Assembly (NCBI GenBank): GCA_018716485.1
Contig: DVJY01000054.1
Span: 27,815 to 91,814, forward strand
From: Candidatus Scybalocola faecipullorum
GTDB lineage: Bacteria > Bacillota > Clostridia > Lachnospirales > Lachnospiraceae
Reading direction: 5' to 3'
Length of the DNA: 64,000 nucleotides
Under the pieces are notes generated by a model. That model was not told the DNA's origin. It was given only the letters and a program-made list of their open reading frames with translations, and searched no databases. This document shows, piece by piece, positions 39,116-46,006 of this stretch; position 1 is the first letter of the stretch, and every line of letters starts with the position of its first letter. Both the position numbers and the translations under genes were made by a program.

Positions 39116-39976
39116 ATGGGCATGAAAGAAGAATTTTTTAACCCGGGTGAGCTGCCTGTAAGAGTGCTTAATGCCAAAGGCAATATACATACAGATTTTC
39201 TGCACTATCATGACTGCCTTGAGATTAACTATGTGCTGAGCGGTTCAGGGGTGAATTATATCGACCATCGGAAATATGAGATGAAAAAGGGAGACATTTA
39301 TCTGATCAATCCGATGGAACATCATTTCGCCGCAGTCCAGACGGCGCTTGAGATGAAAATCATTATATTTAAAGCAGAATATATATGGCAGCATACTTCG
39401 GATAATGAGCCTTTTATTCAGCCGTTTTATCAAAAGAGCGGCATGTGGGGAAGCAGAATTTGTCTTGATGAGATATCGGAAAGGCAGGCGGCACAGCTGA
39501 TTCATACAATTGAAGAAGAAATTTCAAAGCAGGCGCCGGGATATACGCTGTTTGTGAAATCTGCGCTGATGATGCTGCTCGCCATCATTTACCGCTATAC
39601 CAATTCAGAAGAAGTTAAAACAGAAGGACTCAGGCAGCAGGGCGCCTATGAAAAAATACGCCCGTCGGTGGAATATATTCAAAATCATCCGGAAGCGGAA
39701 CTGTCTTTAGATATTTTAGCGGAACTGTCATGCATGAGCAAAAATTATTTCTGCACTTGTTTTAAAAAAACAATGCAGATGACTGTCGGGGAATATACAG
39801 AACTTGTGCGGATTAACCGGGCGGCGATTTTGGCAGAAACGACAGACCTGCCGGTGACAGAAATATGCTATCAGTGCGGTTACGGCAATATTACAAGCTT
39901 TAATGCGGCATTTAAAAAACTGACCGGCATGACGGCGGGCGCCTATAGAAAAAATCGTAAGATACCTGCAATTTAG
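39116..39976 (+). CDS. AraC-family transcriptional regulator
   Basis: The 286-residue protein has an N-terminal cupin sensing domain (HYHDCLEINYVLSGSG, then KKGDIYLINPMEHH) and a C-terminal pair of helix-turn-helix motifs. These read LDILAELSCMSKNYFCTCFKKT and ITEICYQCGYGNITSFNAAFKK (the first residue is approximate). The frame is open from TTG 39110, but AAAGGAAG fits ATG 39116. It is flanked by two isomerase-like genes. Two direct repeats just past its stop look like AraC half-sites for the next promoter, so local regulation is likely. Confidence 0.92.
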   Translation: MGMKEEFFNPGELPVRVLNAKGNIHTDFLHYHDCLEINYVLSGSGVNYIDHRKYEMKKGDIYLINPMEHHFAAVQTALEMKIIIFKAEYIWQHTSDNEPFIQPFYQKSGMWGSRICLDEISERQAAQLIHTIEEEISKQAPGYTLFVKSALMMLLAIIYRYTNSEEVKTEGLRQQGAYEKIRPSVEYIQNHPEAELSLDILAELSCMSKNYFCTCFKKTMQMTVGEYTELVRINRAAILAETTDLPVTEICYQCGYGNITSFNAAFKKLTGMTAGAYRKNRKIPAI

Positions 39977-39996
39977 CATAAGATGCCTGTAGTTTA
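39959..39996. promoter_or_regulatory. Two direct-repeat half-sites, probable AraC-type operator
   Basis: AAGATACCTGCAATTTA (39959-39975) and AAGATGCCTGTAGTTTA (39980-39996) match at 14 of 17 positions. They are spaced 21 bp centre to centre, two helical turns, on the same face of the DNA. The second overlaps the -35 region of the next promoter, as in class II activation. Confidence 0.65.
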
Positions 39997-40018
39997 ATAT
40001 CAGGCGGCGCGGTAGAAT
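39990..40018 (+). promoter_or_regulatory. Promoter of the second isomerase-like gene
   Basis: TAGAAT (40013-40018) lies 17 bases after a poor -35 TAGTTT (39990-39995). A weak -35 is what an activator-dependent promoter would show. Confidence 0.5.
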
Positions 40019-40037
40019 CAAAGTATCAAAAAAACAA

Positions 40038-41435
40038 ATGGGGGCGATACTTTTGATTCAGAAAGCAACAGAAGTTAAAGTAAATATTAAGCCGGTGATG
40101 GGAATTCTTGTTCACAGCGATTTTTGGGAAGGTCCATGCCGGGGCGGTATCAAAGAAGAAATGATGCCGGAGGCGGAAATGCGAAGCGCCAGGGTAAAGT
40201 TTGAAAATTATAAACAGCGGTTTTCACAGATCAGCGGGCAGGCCAATCTGCTGGAACCGGTCTTTGTGCCGTATGATGAAAGCTTTGTTGTTGATGAGAA
40301 AATTATTGCAGAGATTGAAAAAGACTTGGATAAGACAGATTGTCTGATGGTGATGAATCAGCGTATTCCGAAAATCGAGCGCTTTAATAAGCCGGTCATT
40401 TCATGGACGCATACGGTCAGCGCGGCAGATACATGCGCATATCTGCGGTCTATCGGAAAAGAAGCATGGTATCCGATTGATATGAAAGAACTTAATGAAC
40501 TTATTCATCTGCTCTGGGTGAGAAAAGCAGCGCAGCATACGCGGGTGCTTGTGCTGACGGCCGGAGAAGCGCCGACATGGGGGCTGCTCAGCAATATCCG
40601 GGATACCGAGCGGCTCAGAAGCCGTTACGGTATTGAAATTATTAAAAACCCGTTTACGGATATTTTCAAATTCATGGACACGGTTACTGATGAAGAGGCA
40701 ATGCCGCTGACCGAGAAACTTTACGGTCACGCCTTGGAAAATAAAGTGAAGCCGGAATTTTTAATCAATGATGTGAAATATTACCTTGCAGCAGAAAAAA
40801 TGCTCGAAAAGTACAGTTGCAATGCTTTTTCAACATCGTGTGTGGAACTGTGCCGGTCGAGAATCCCTCAGGAGAGAAAATTTGTTCCATGTATCACACA
40901 TACGCTGTTTAAGGACAGAGGTATTCCAAGCGCCTGCGAAGAAGATTTAAATGCACTGACAGCAATGATCATGCTTATGTATACAGCCATGAGACCGGCG
41001 TTTATGGGCAATCCACTCTATGAGTCTGATGAAATGTTTTCGCTGCATCATTCTGTGCCGTGTCTTAAAATGAATGGATTTGATACTGAGGATATGAGTT
41101 ACAGTATTTATCCGTTTACCGGACAGGGATTCGGCGGAAAAATTCAGATTGATTTCGCCCAGAGCCGCAGTGAGGAAGTGACGCTGGCAAGATTTAATAC
41201 ATTCGGCGATCGGATGCTCTTAAAGACGGGCAATGTCCTGAGATCAGAATACAAAGAAGCATACTGCAGCCCGTATTATTACATACAGGCAGACGATGTC
41301 CGCGGATATTTGCATCAGATGATGAATTTCGGACATCACCAGGCGCTTGTTTTCGGAAACTGGCGCAGACAGCTGTACGCTCTGTCTAAAATTATGGGCT
41401 TTGAAATTGTGGAAGGAAGCGGCGCAGATTTATGA
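40038..41435 (+). CDS. Fucose/arabinose isomerase-like protein
   Basis: The 465-residue protein is a distant FucI/AraA-type sugar isomerase. It has an N-terminal domain (VMGILVHSDFWEGP, then DCLMVMNQRIPKI), a middle SCVELCRSRIPQERKFVPC segment and a C-terminal domain with HHSVPCLKM and YPFTGQGFGGKIQIDFA. Those C-terminal features recall the beta-barrel of fucose isomerase. The substrate is unknown. ATG 40038 lacks a clear ribosome site, and TTG 40053 after GGGGGCGA is an alternative start. It is preceded by AraC-like sites and overlaps the next gene by four bases, so the two probably act together. Confidence 0.7.
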   Translation: MGAILLIQKATEVKVNIKPVMGILVHSDFWEGPCRGGIKEEMMPEAEMRSARVKFENYKQRFSQISGQANLLEPVFVPYDESFVVDEKIIAEIEKDLDKTDCLMVMNQRIPKIERFNKPVISWTHTVSAADTCAYLRSIGKEAWYPIDMKELNELIHLLWVRKAAQHTRVLVLTAGEAPTWGLLSNIRDTERLRSRYGIEIIKNPFTDIFKFMDTVTDEEAMPLTEKLYGHALENKVKPEFLINDVKYYLAAEKMLEKYSCNAFSTSCVELCRSRIPQERKFVPCITHTLFKDRGIPSACEEDLNALTAMIMLMYTAMRPAFMGNPLYESDEMFSLHHSVPCLKMNGFDTEDMSYSIYPFTGQGFGGKIQIDFAQSRSEEVTLARFNTFGDRMLLKTGNVLRSEYKEAYCSPYYYIQADDVRGYLHQMMNFGHHQALVFGNWRRQLYALSKIMGFEIVEGSGADL

Positions 41436-42649
41436 TTTATCTCAACAATGCGGCAACCAGTTATCCCAAGCCAAAGACGGTGCTTGAAGCTGTATCCGGC
41501 TGTCTGACGGCGATGCCTGCCGAGGCCGGACGGAGCGTCGGAAATATTATCGATGACAGACCCGCCGATGCTCTTACTTCGGAAAATATTGTACAGCGGT
41601 GCAAATTACAGCTTTCTATGTTGTTTCACTGCGCCCCTGATGAACTCTATTTAACATCGGGGGCGACAGAAAGCGCCAATCTGATGATTGCCGGACTGCC
41701 GATGCAGGGGATCCACGTTATCGTTACAGCCACAGAACACAACAGTATTTTAAGGCCGCTGTACAATCATCCGGAACATCCGGAAATTACATGTGTGCCC
41801 TGTGATCCGGATGGCAGAGTTGACCCGGAATGTATACAAAAAGCCATCCGCCCGAATACAAAATACGTTTTTGTGAACCACTGTTCCAATGTGACCGGTT
41901 ATGTTCAGGATATGGCGGCATTGTGGGGTCTGACCCGAAAATATCATCTGCTGCTGATTGCAGATGTGTCCCAGTCGGCCGGGTGCGCGGACATTCACAT
42001 AGACCGCGGTTTTGCGGATATTTTAATTTTTACCGGCCACAAAAATTTATTTGGCGCGCCGGGCATCGGAGGCATGTATATCCGACGGGACATTCCTTTA
42101 AGGCCGGTAAAAACCGGCGGCACAGGCTATGACAGCGCCATGCTCAAACTTCCAAAAGATTACAAAGACTTTGAGCCGGGAACACCGAATTATCCGGGCA
42201 TTGCGGCAATGGCAGCAGGGGTAAAATTCATTATGGACACCGGCGGGGCGGGCGGCCCGGATATCATCTGCGATCGGACAAGGGGGCAGCATTGCTGCAC
42301 CGGTATTGAACTGGTACAAAAACAGCTGCATCAGACGAGAAAATATATGGTTGAAAGGCTGAAAGCAATGCCGGGAGTGACAGTATATAACGCAAATACG
42401 GATCAACTGGGCGGACCGGTCATCAGCTTGAATATCCGTGGTCTTTCGCCGAAAGATACAGGGTATATTCTTTTGGAAAATTACGGCATTGTGACGCGGA
42501 CGGGACTTCACTGCAGCCCGCTGATCCATCAGTATCTCGGCGCACCGGAAGGAACAGTGCGGCTCAGCTTTACAATTATGACGCCGAGGGAAGATATTGA
42601 GGCAGCGCTGGCGGCAGTGGAAGAAACCGGCAGGGCAGCCGCGCCGTAA
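41432..42649 (+). CDS. Class V aminotransferase / cysteine desulfurase-like protein
   Basis: The 405-residue PLP enzyme begins IYLNNAATSYPKP and shows LTSGATESANLMI, the HNSILRPL segment and the PLP lysine in TGHKNLFGAPGIGG. The mobile catalytic Cys lies in TRTGLHCSPL. These are features of NifS/SufS-like desulfurases and selenocysteine lyases. An insertion around CDRTRGQHCCTG (about residues 285-300) is not usual. It starts inside the isomerase-like stop (ATGA). With a selenium cluster 9 kb upstream, a role in sulfur or selenium release is possible, but the isomerase partnership suggests a sulfur- or amino-sugar pathway. Confidence 0.82.
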   Translation: MIYLNNAATSYPKPKTVLEAVSGCLTAMPAEAGRSVGNIIDDRPADALTSENIVQRCKLQLSMLFHCAPDELYLTSGATESANLMIAGLPMQGIHVIVTATEHNSILRPLYNHPEHPEITCVPCDPDGRVDPECIQKAIRPNTKYVFVNHCSNVTGYVQDMAALWGLTRKYHLLLIADVSQSAGCADIHIDRGFADILIFTGHKNLFGAPGIGGMYIRRDIPLRPVKTGGTGYDSAMLKLPKDYKDFEPGTPNYPGIAAMAAGVKFIMDTGGAGGPDIICDRTRGQHCCTGIELVQKQLHQTRKYMVERLKAMPGVTVYNANTDQLGGPVISLNIRGLSPKDTGYILLENYGIVTRTGLHCSPLIHQYLGAPEGTVRLSFTIMTPREDIEAALAAVEETGRAAAP

Positions 42650-42729
42650 AAACCATGGATTAAAGACACAGTTTTATCAGTTGAATGGGCCGATGACAGA
42701 CGAACGATTCGGGCCGTGGGGTGTGACAG

Positions 42730-43041
42730 ATGAAAATATTAGGTATTGAAAAATCTTTGGAAGACTGCCAGCAGGTGGGATGGCAAGGCTATGACTTACA
42801 TATGAGCAGAGCTGTGATGGAAGAAGATATTGAGAAATGGCGCGGGCTTGGGGACATGATTTATATGAAACAGCTTCGGCGGCCTTTTTTTAAAATCAGC
42901 AGCCGACAGTATATCATCCGGGGATTTCTCGGCAGCAGCACGGTCAGAATCGGATGCAGCCGGGAGTTTGACGGGATACAGACGGTGAAACAGGCTGAAA
43001 TATTTCTGGGATTATGTGAAAATGAAAATATAATGCCGTAA
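42730..43041 (+). CDS. Small hypothetical protein
   Basis: I do not recognise this 103-residue soluble protein. It has mixed helix and strand character (RAVMEEDIEKWRGLGDMIYMKQL, then KISSRQYIIRGFLGSSTVRIG) and no membrane segment. It follows the desulfurase-like gene by 80 bases and is closed by a strong terminator, so it is probably the last gene of that unit. No strong ribosome site precedes the ATG. Confidence 0.55.
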   Translation: MKILGIEKSLEDCQQVGWQGYDLHMSRAVMEEDIEKWRGLGDMIYMKQLRRPFFKISSRQYIIRGFLGSSTVRIGCSREFDGIQTVKQAEIFLGLCENENIMP

Positions 43042-43068
43042 GCGGGGCTTTAGGGGAAGGATAATGAC

Positions 43069-43118
43069 GGCCTCCCAAGCAGATCAAATAAATCCGGGAT
43101 CTGTTTGGGAGGCCTTTT
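43069..43118 (+). terminator. Rho-independent terminator
   Basis: GGCCTCCCAA pairs perfectly with TTGGGAGGCC. An inner CAGATC/GATCTG extension is present, followed by TTTT. Confidence 0.88.
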
Positions 43119-43299
43119 GCGCGATACACCCGGCCGGGAGCTGCGTTTGCACGAGCGGACATTTTCCGGGGAACTGACAGCGAGTGGTATCGAAAGTATA
43201 GTTCACAAAATTGAAGTATTTTCTGAAAATATAGGAAATGTCGTTAAAATACACAAAAATTATCTGAGAAATCCTTAAAAATTTAGAAAAAGAGGGGGC
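43119..43299. other. Intergenic stretch, no gene seen
   Basis: This is AT-rich sequence upstream of the Rpn-type promoter module. It contains TTCACAAAATTGAAGT at 43202-43217, similar to a motif repeated near 63470 and 63548. I see no open frame of note. Confidence 0.5.
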
Positions 43300-43329
43300 T
43301 TGAAACAAAAAAAGAAGCACTGATATAAT
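43300..43329 (+). promoter_or_regulatory. Rpn-type promoter module, copy 1
   Basis: GGGGGCTTGAAA (-35 TTGAAA at 43300-43305) is followed after 18 bases by the extended -10 TGA+TATAAT (43324-43329) and then AAGCTA. The same arrangement recurs at 63623 and 63853. A leader of about 130 bases separates it from the nuclease gene. Confidence 0.75.
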
Positions 43330-43461
43330 AAGGCCAAGCTATAGCACGCACAAAAGATAAAATAGTGAGTTAAACCATAAAAGCGCCATATTTAGAGAGA
43401 GGACGGTGGGAGCGCAGTTACAGCCAGTGAAAAATATAACAAAATTTTACAGAACCTGACG

Positions 43462-44292
43462 ATGATGAGCGATGCGTTTATGAGGAACATGTTAAAAAAA
43501 CGGGAATGCACAGAATACATATTGCAGGTGATTATGGATCAAGAAAACTTAAGCGTTGCAGCCCAAACAATCCAAAAAGACTATAAAAATCTTTATGGCA
43601 GGTCGGCGATTCTTGACTGCGTTGTCCGTGATACACAAAACCGGCGCTATGATATAGAGATACAGCAGGATAATGAAGGCGGTTCGCCCAAAAGAGCCAG
43701 ATATCACAGCGGGCTGATGGATATGCATACACTGAAGGCGGGACAGAATTTTGAACAGCTGCCGGAAGGCTGTGTCATATTTATTACCCGTGATGATTCG
43801 TTGGGCAGAGGAATTCAGGCATATCATATTGACAGAAAAATCAGAGAAACACAGGATGATTTTAACGACGGCGCGCACATTATCTATATTAATTCTAAAA
43901 TACAGGATGATACGAAGCTGGGCAGGCTGATGCACGATCTGCATTGTAAAAATGCGGATGAGATGTATAGTGAGATTTTGGCTGAACGCATGCGGGAACT
44001 GAAAGAGACTGAGAAAGGGGTGGAACATATGTGCAGCGAGATGGATAAACTTTACAATGAAGGCGTGGAAGCCGGCAAAAAAATCGGTGAAAAGAGAGGA
44101 GAAAGACGAGGTGAAAGACGAGGAGAAAAACGGGGTGAAAGACGTGGAAGAATGAAAGCAAAACGCGAGATGGCTCTGTCTATGGCAGCGATGGGAATGC
44201 CTGCTGAGTTGATTGCGCAGGCAGCCAAGGAAAGTCTTAGCGCGGTCCAGCAATGGATTGCGGAGGGGATGGCAGTATCAAAAACAAAATAA
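43462..44292 (+). CDS. Rpn-family PD-(D/E)XK nuclease / transposase-like protein
   Basis: The 276-residue protein has the PD-(D/E)XK core of recombination-promoting nuclease and transposase_31-like families: AILDCVVRDTQNRRYDIEIQQ with the catalytic D and ExQ. The ARYHSGLMDMHTL segment follows. After a repeat-encoded basic stretch it ends in a helix resembling a short HTH (MGMPAELIAQAAKE). Coding similarity extends upstream of ATG 43462 (frame reading SAVTASEKYNKILQNLT), but no start codon lies in that frame. A GTG at 43406, matching the start used near 63910, is out of frame, so the N-terminus may be shortened by a frameshift. Confidence 0.85.
   Translation: MMSDAFMRNMLKKRECTEYILQVIMDQENLSVAAQTIQKDYKNLYGRSAILDCVVRDTQNRRYDIEIQQDNEGGSPKRARYHSGLMDMHTLKAGQNFEQLPEGCVIFITRDDSLGRGIQAYHIDRKIRETQDDFNDGAHIIYINSKIQDDTKLGRLMHDLHCKNADEMYSEILAERMRELKETEKGVEHMCSEMDKLYNEGVEAGKKIGEKRGERRGERRGEKRGERRGRMKAKREMALSMAAMGMPAELIAQAAKESLSAVQQWIAEGMAVSKTK
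44086..44145 (+). repeat. Five 12-bp tandem repeats inside the nuclease gene
   Basis: Units of the type GGTGAAAGACGA repeat five times with small changes and encode GE(K/R)R each time. A 12-bp unit can expand or contract without breaking the frame. Confidence 0.9.
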
Positions 44293-44409
44293 ATCAAAAA
44301 AATAATGGGGGAGTTCATGAAGAGTTTGCGGTTATAATCGTTGGTGCAAAACAAAACTTTTGCGGTCAGACTGAACGCTGTACGAAAGACTGATAAAGCA
44401 ATTTAAACG

Positions 44410-44445
44410 AAGCATCTGTCAGAAAAATCTGATGGGTGCTTTTTT
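44410..44445 (+). terminator. Terminator after the nuclease gene
   Basis: AAGCATCTGTCAGA and TCTGATGGGTGCTT form an imperfect stem around AAAA, followed by TTTTTTGG. Confidence 0.7.
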
Positions 44446-44631
44446 GGCTCTTTGTCATAAAGTAAAATATGGAGGGTGATTCACAAATAAAAAGTAGTTA
44501 TTATAAATATGAATTACTTTTCTGGAAAAACAAAAGAAAGCAAATTTTTATATGGGGGATTATACAAGAATTGCATAAATATAGAATTGTATGTATAAAA
44601 CCTTTCGATAATGTTAAATTTTAGGTGATAT

Positions 44632-44888
44632 TTTCGCAGAGCATCTTACTCTTTACATAAATTTCTTAAATCAACATTTATTATTCTACCACATTCTATA
44701 GATAATTCAATAAAAATCGCAAAAATCTACCGTTTTCACAAAAAAATTGAAAAATCCACCAACGATGTCGGCGTTTTTCGCCGCAATTTTAAGCAGGATT
44801 TCTTAAAGTTTTTGTTGTAAATGCATATTTATTCAATATATTCATTAAATAATTAAATTTCTTTCGCAGAGTAAGATGCTCTGCGAAA
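44632..44888. repeat. Putative invertible promoter segment (inverton) with 21-bp inverted repeats
   Basis: The 21 bases at 44632-44652 (starting TTTCGCAGAGCATC) are the exact reverse complement of 44868-44888 (ending GCTCTGCGAAA). The mismatches on each side show the repeat ends sharply. The 215-bp AT-rich interior has no gene but one good promoter on the - strand. The segment sits directly before the antiterminator and the surface-polysaccharide operon, the usual place for phase-variable promoters. No recombinase gene is visible in the window, so inversion would need an enzyme encoded elsewhere. The rest of the gap (44293-44631) shows only the terminator and AT-rich sequence. Confidence 0.8.
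44683..44710 (-). promoter_or_regulatory. Promoter inside the inverted-repeat segment, pointing away from the operon
   Basis: On the - strand, TTGAAT (44705-44710), a 16-base spacer and TAGAAT (44683-44688) with a TGG extension form a good promoter. It reads left, where no - strand gene exists. If the segment were inverted, its -35 would lie at 44810-44815 and its -10 at 44832-44837, reading into the antiterminator gene. Confidence 0.75.
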
Positions 44889-44891
44889 GAA
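44859..44891 (+). promoter_or_regulatory. 13-bp hairpin abutting the ribosome site of the antiterminator gene
   Basis: TTCTTTCGCAGAG pairs perfectly with CTCTGCGAAAGAA across TAAGATG, and the stem runs into AAGGAG (44890-44895). The left arm lies partly inside the invertible segment. After inversion only the AGAG/CTCT part of the stem would remain. Confidence 0.75.
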
Positions 44892-44900
44892 GGAGTCTTT

Positions 44901-45404
44901 ATCTGGTACATATTACACTGTCAAAAATTCAATGAGGAAGAAATTTCACAGTTGTGTCGGCACCATTTGTCAAAAAAAGCACTGGACAGATGTTTTGTGC
45001 TGACCTATGACAGGATGCGCCGCTATGAAGGTGCATGGCATATTGAATCTATGCCTTTATTCCCGGGGTATGTCTTTCTTGAGACCAATGCGCCAAAGCT
45101 GCTTATGGAAGAATTGAAACAATATGCACAGATGATCCATATACTTGGCGACGGTGTCACGGCCATTCCTGTCAGGGTGGAAGAAGAGACGTTTTTAAGG
45201 AGTCTTGTGGGGAAAGACCACCATCTTGGCATGTCCAGAGGCTATATTGCCGATGGCAGAACCTATGTGACCGAAGGACCGCTGCGTGGGAAAGAGAATT
45301 TTATCCGAAAGATTGACCGCCATAAACGGCTAGCTTGGCTTGTTATACCAAAAGAAAAGGACAAAACGATGAAAATCGGATTGGAGATTGTGGTTAAAGG
45401 CTGA
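44901..45404 (+). CDS. loaP: LoaP/NusG-family transcription antiterminator
   Basis: This NusG-like protein has an NGN domain (WYILHCQKFNEEEI, CFVLTYDRMRRYEG, LFPGYVFLET) and a C-terminal KOW-like part (VTEGPLRGKENFIRKIDRHKRLAWLVI). LoaP-type paralogs let RNA polymerase read through long polysaccharide or antibiotic operons, which fits its place as first gene. The conserved WY start of the NGN domain is in frame from 44904, but the only codon available before it with AAGGAG five bases upstream is ATC (44901). The first canonical start is TTG 44952, which would cut the domain. I therefore place the start at ATC, with reservation. Confidence 0.85.
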   Translation: MWYILHCQKFNEEEISQLCRHHLSKKALDRCFVLTYDRMRRYEGAWHIESMPLFPGYVFLETNAPKLLMEELKQYAQMIHILGDGVTAIPVRVEEETFLRSLVGKDHHLGMSRGYIADGRTYVTEGPLRGKENFIRKIDRHKRLAWLVIPKEKDKTMKIGLEIVVKG

Positions 45405-45468
45405 CTTTAATGCAGGCTGTGCCGTCAGAATATGCAGGAATATATACCAAAGAGAGAATCAAAGCGTG

Positions 45469-45709
45469 ATGCTGGAAAGATTCGAACATAAAATCTGGCT
45501 CAGTTCTCCGACAATGTATGGGTCGAAACTCAAATTATGAGACAAACTGGATGTCCACAGTCAGCGAAAACATCAATGAAGTGGAATGTTTGGTCAGCGG
45601 AAAAGTCGGATGCAAATATGCAGTCGTGTTGTCGGCAGGTACGGTGGCTCTGCATATGGCGGTGAAGCTGGTAGGAGTCGCGCCGGGAGATAAAGTGATA
45701 GCTGTATAA
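45469..45709 (+). pseudogene. Remnant of a DegT/DnrJ/EryC1 aminotransferase gene
   Basis: From ATG 45469 the frame reads like the start of the intact aminotransferase at 46007 (both contain HKIWLSSPTM), then hits a stop at 45538-45540. A second frame continues the similarity (YETNWMSTV, NINEVE, then VVLSAGT) to a stop at 45709. Comparison with the intact gene shows about 13-14 bases missing at the junction, near 45533. The remainder of the gene, about 80% of its length, is gone. It is a frameshifted, 3'-truncated paralog. Confidence 0.88.
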
Positions 45710-46006
45710 TATAATAGGGACAACCAAGAAAAACATTGATTTTTCAAGCGTTGTCACGGCATAAGTCAGCCCTGTTCTTAGGTTTTGTGCGAATTGGGTA
45801 GAATAGCGGTTGAGAACGGTGAAAAGTCAAAATGGCTTCTTGATTGCTTATTTTGACCCAATCTGATAAGCGTACAAAATTTGATAAGGAGGTTGACTTA
45901 GCCGAGACGTAGTAGCTTTACCATCCTCGGCTAATTGTCGTGTTATAGCTCAGATATGAACCTGTTAATTTAGATGATATTGAATGCGAAAGGTAGAAAA
46001 GAAGAG
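45710..46006. other. Intergenic stretch between the remnant and the intact aminotransferase gene
   Basis: I see no gene. A 9-bp inverted repeat (TTAGCCGAG at 45898-45906 and CTCGGCTAA at 45926-45934) brackets a 19-base loop without a T run. The region may be debris from the event that duplicated and broke the upstream copy. Confidence 0.5.

Noticed and set aside
44086..44145. Short tandem repeats as a possible CRISPR array
   Set aside because: The 12-bp units are contiguous, without spacers, and lie inside a coding frame.
43549..44253. 234-codon - strand frame opposite the nuclease gene
   Set aside because: It is rich in His, Phe and Ser, as expected from the complement of a charged coding strand, and has no start signals.
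45790..45940. Possible group II intron debris (a GTGCG start and a later hairpin)
   Set aside because: No domain V motif, no reverse transcriptase and no matching 3' end were visible. The inverted repeat alone is too weak.
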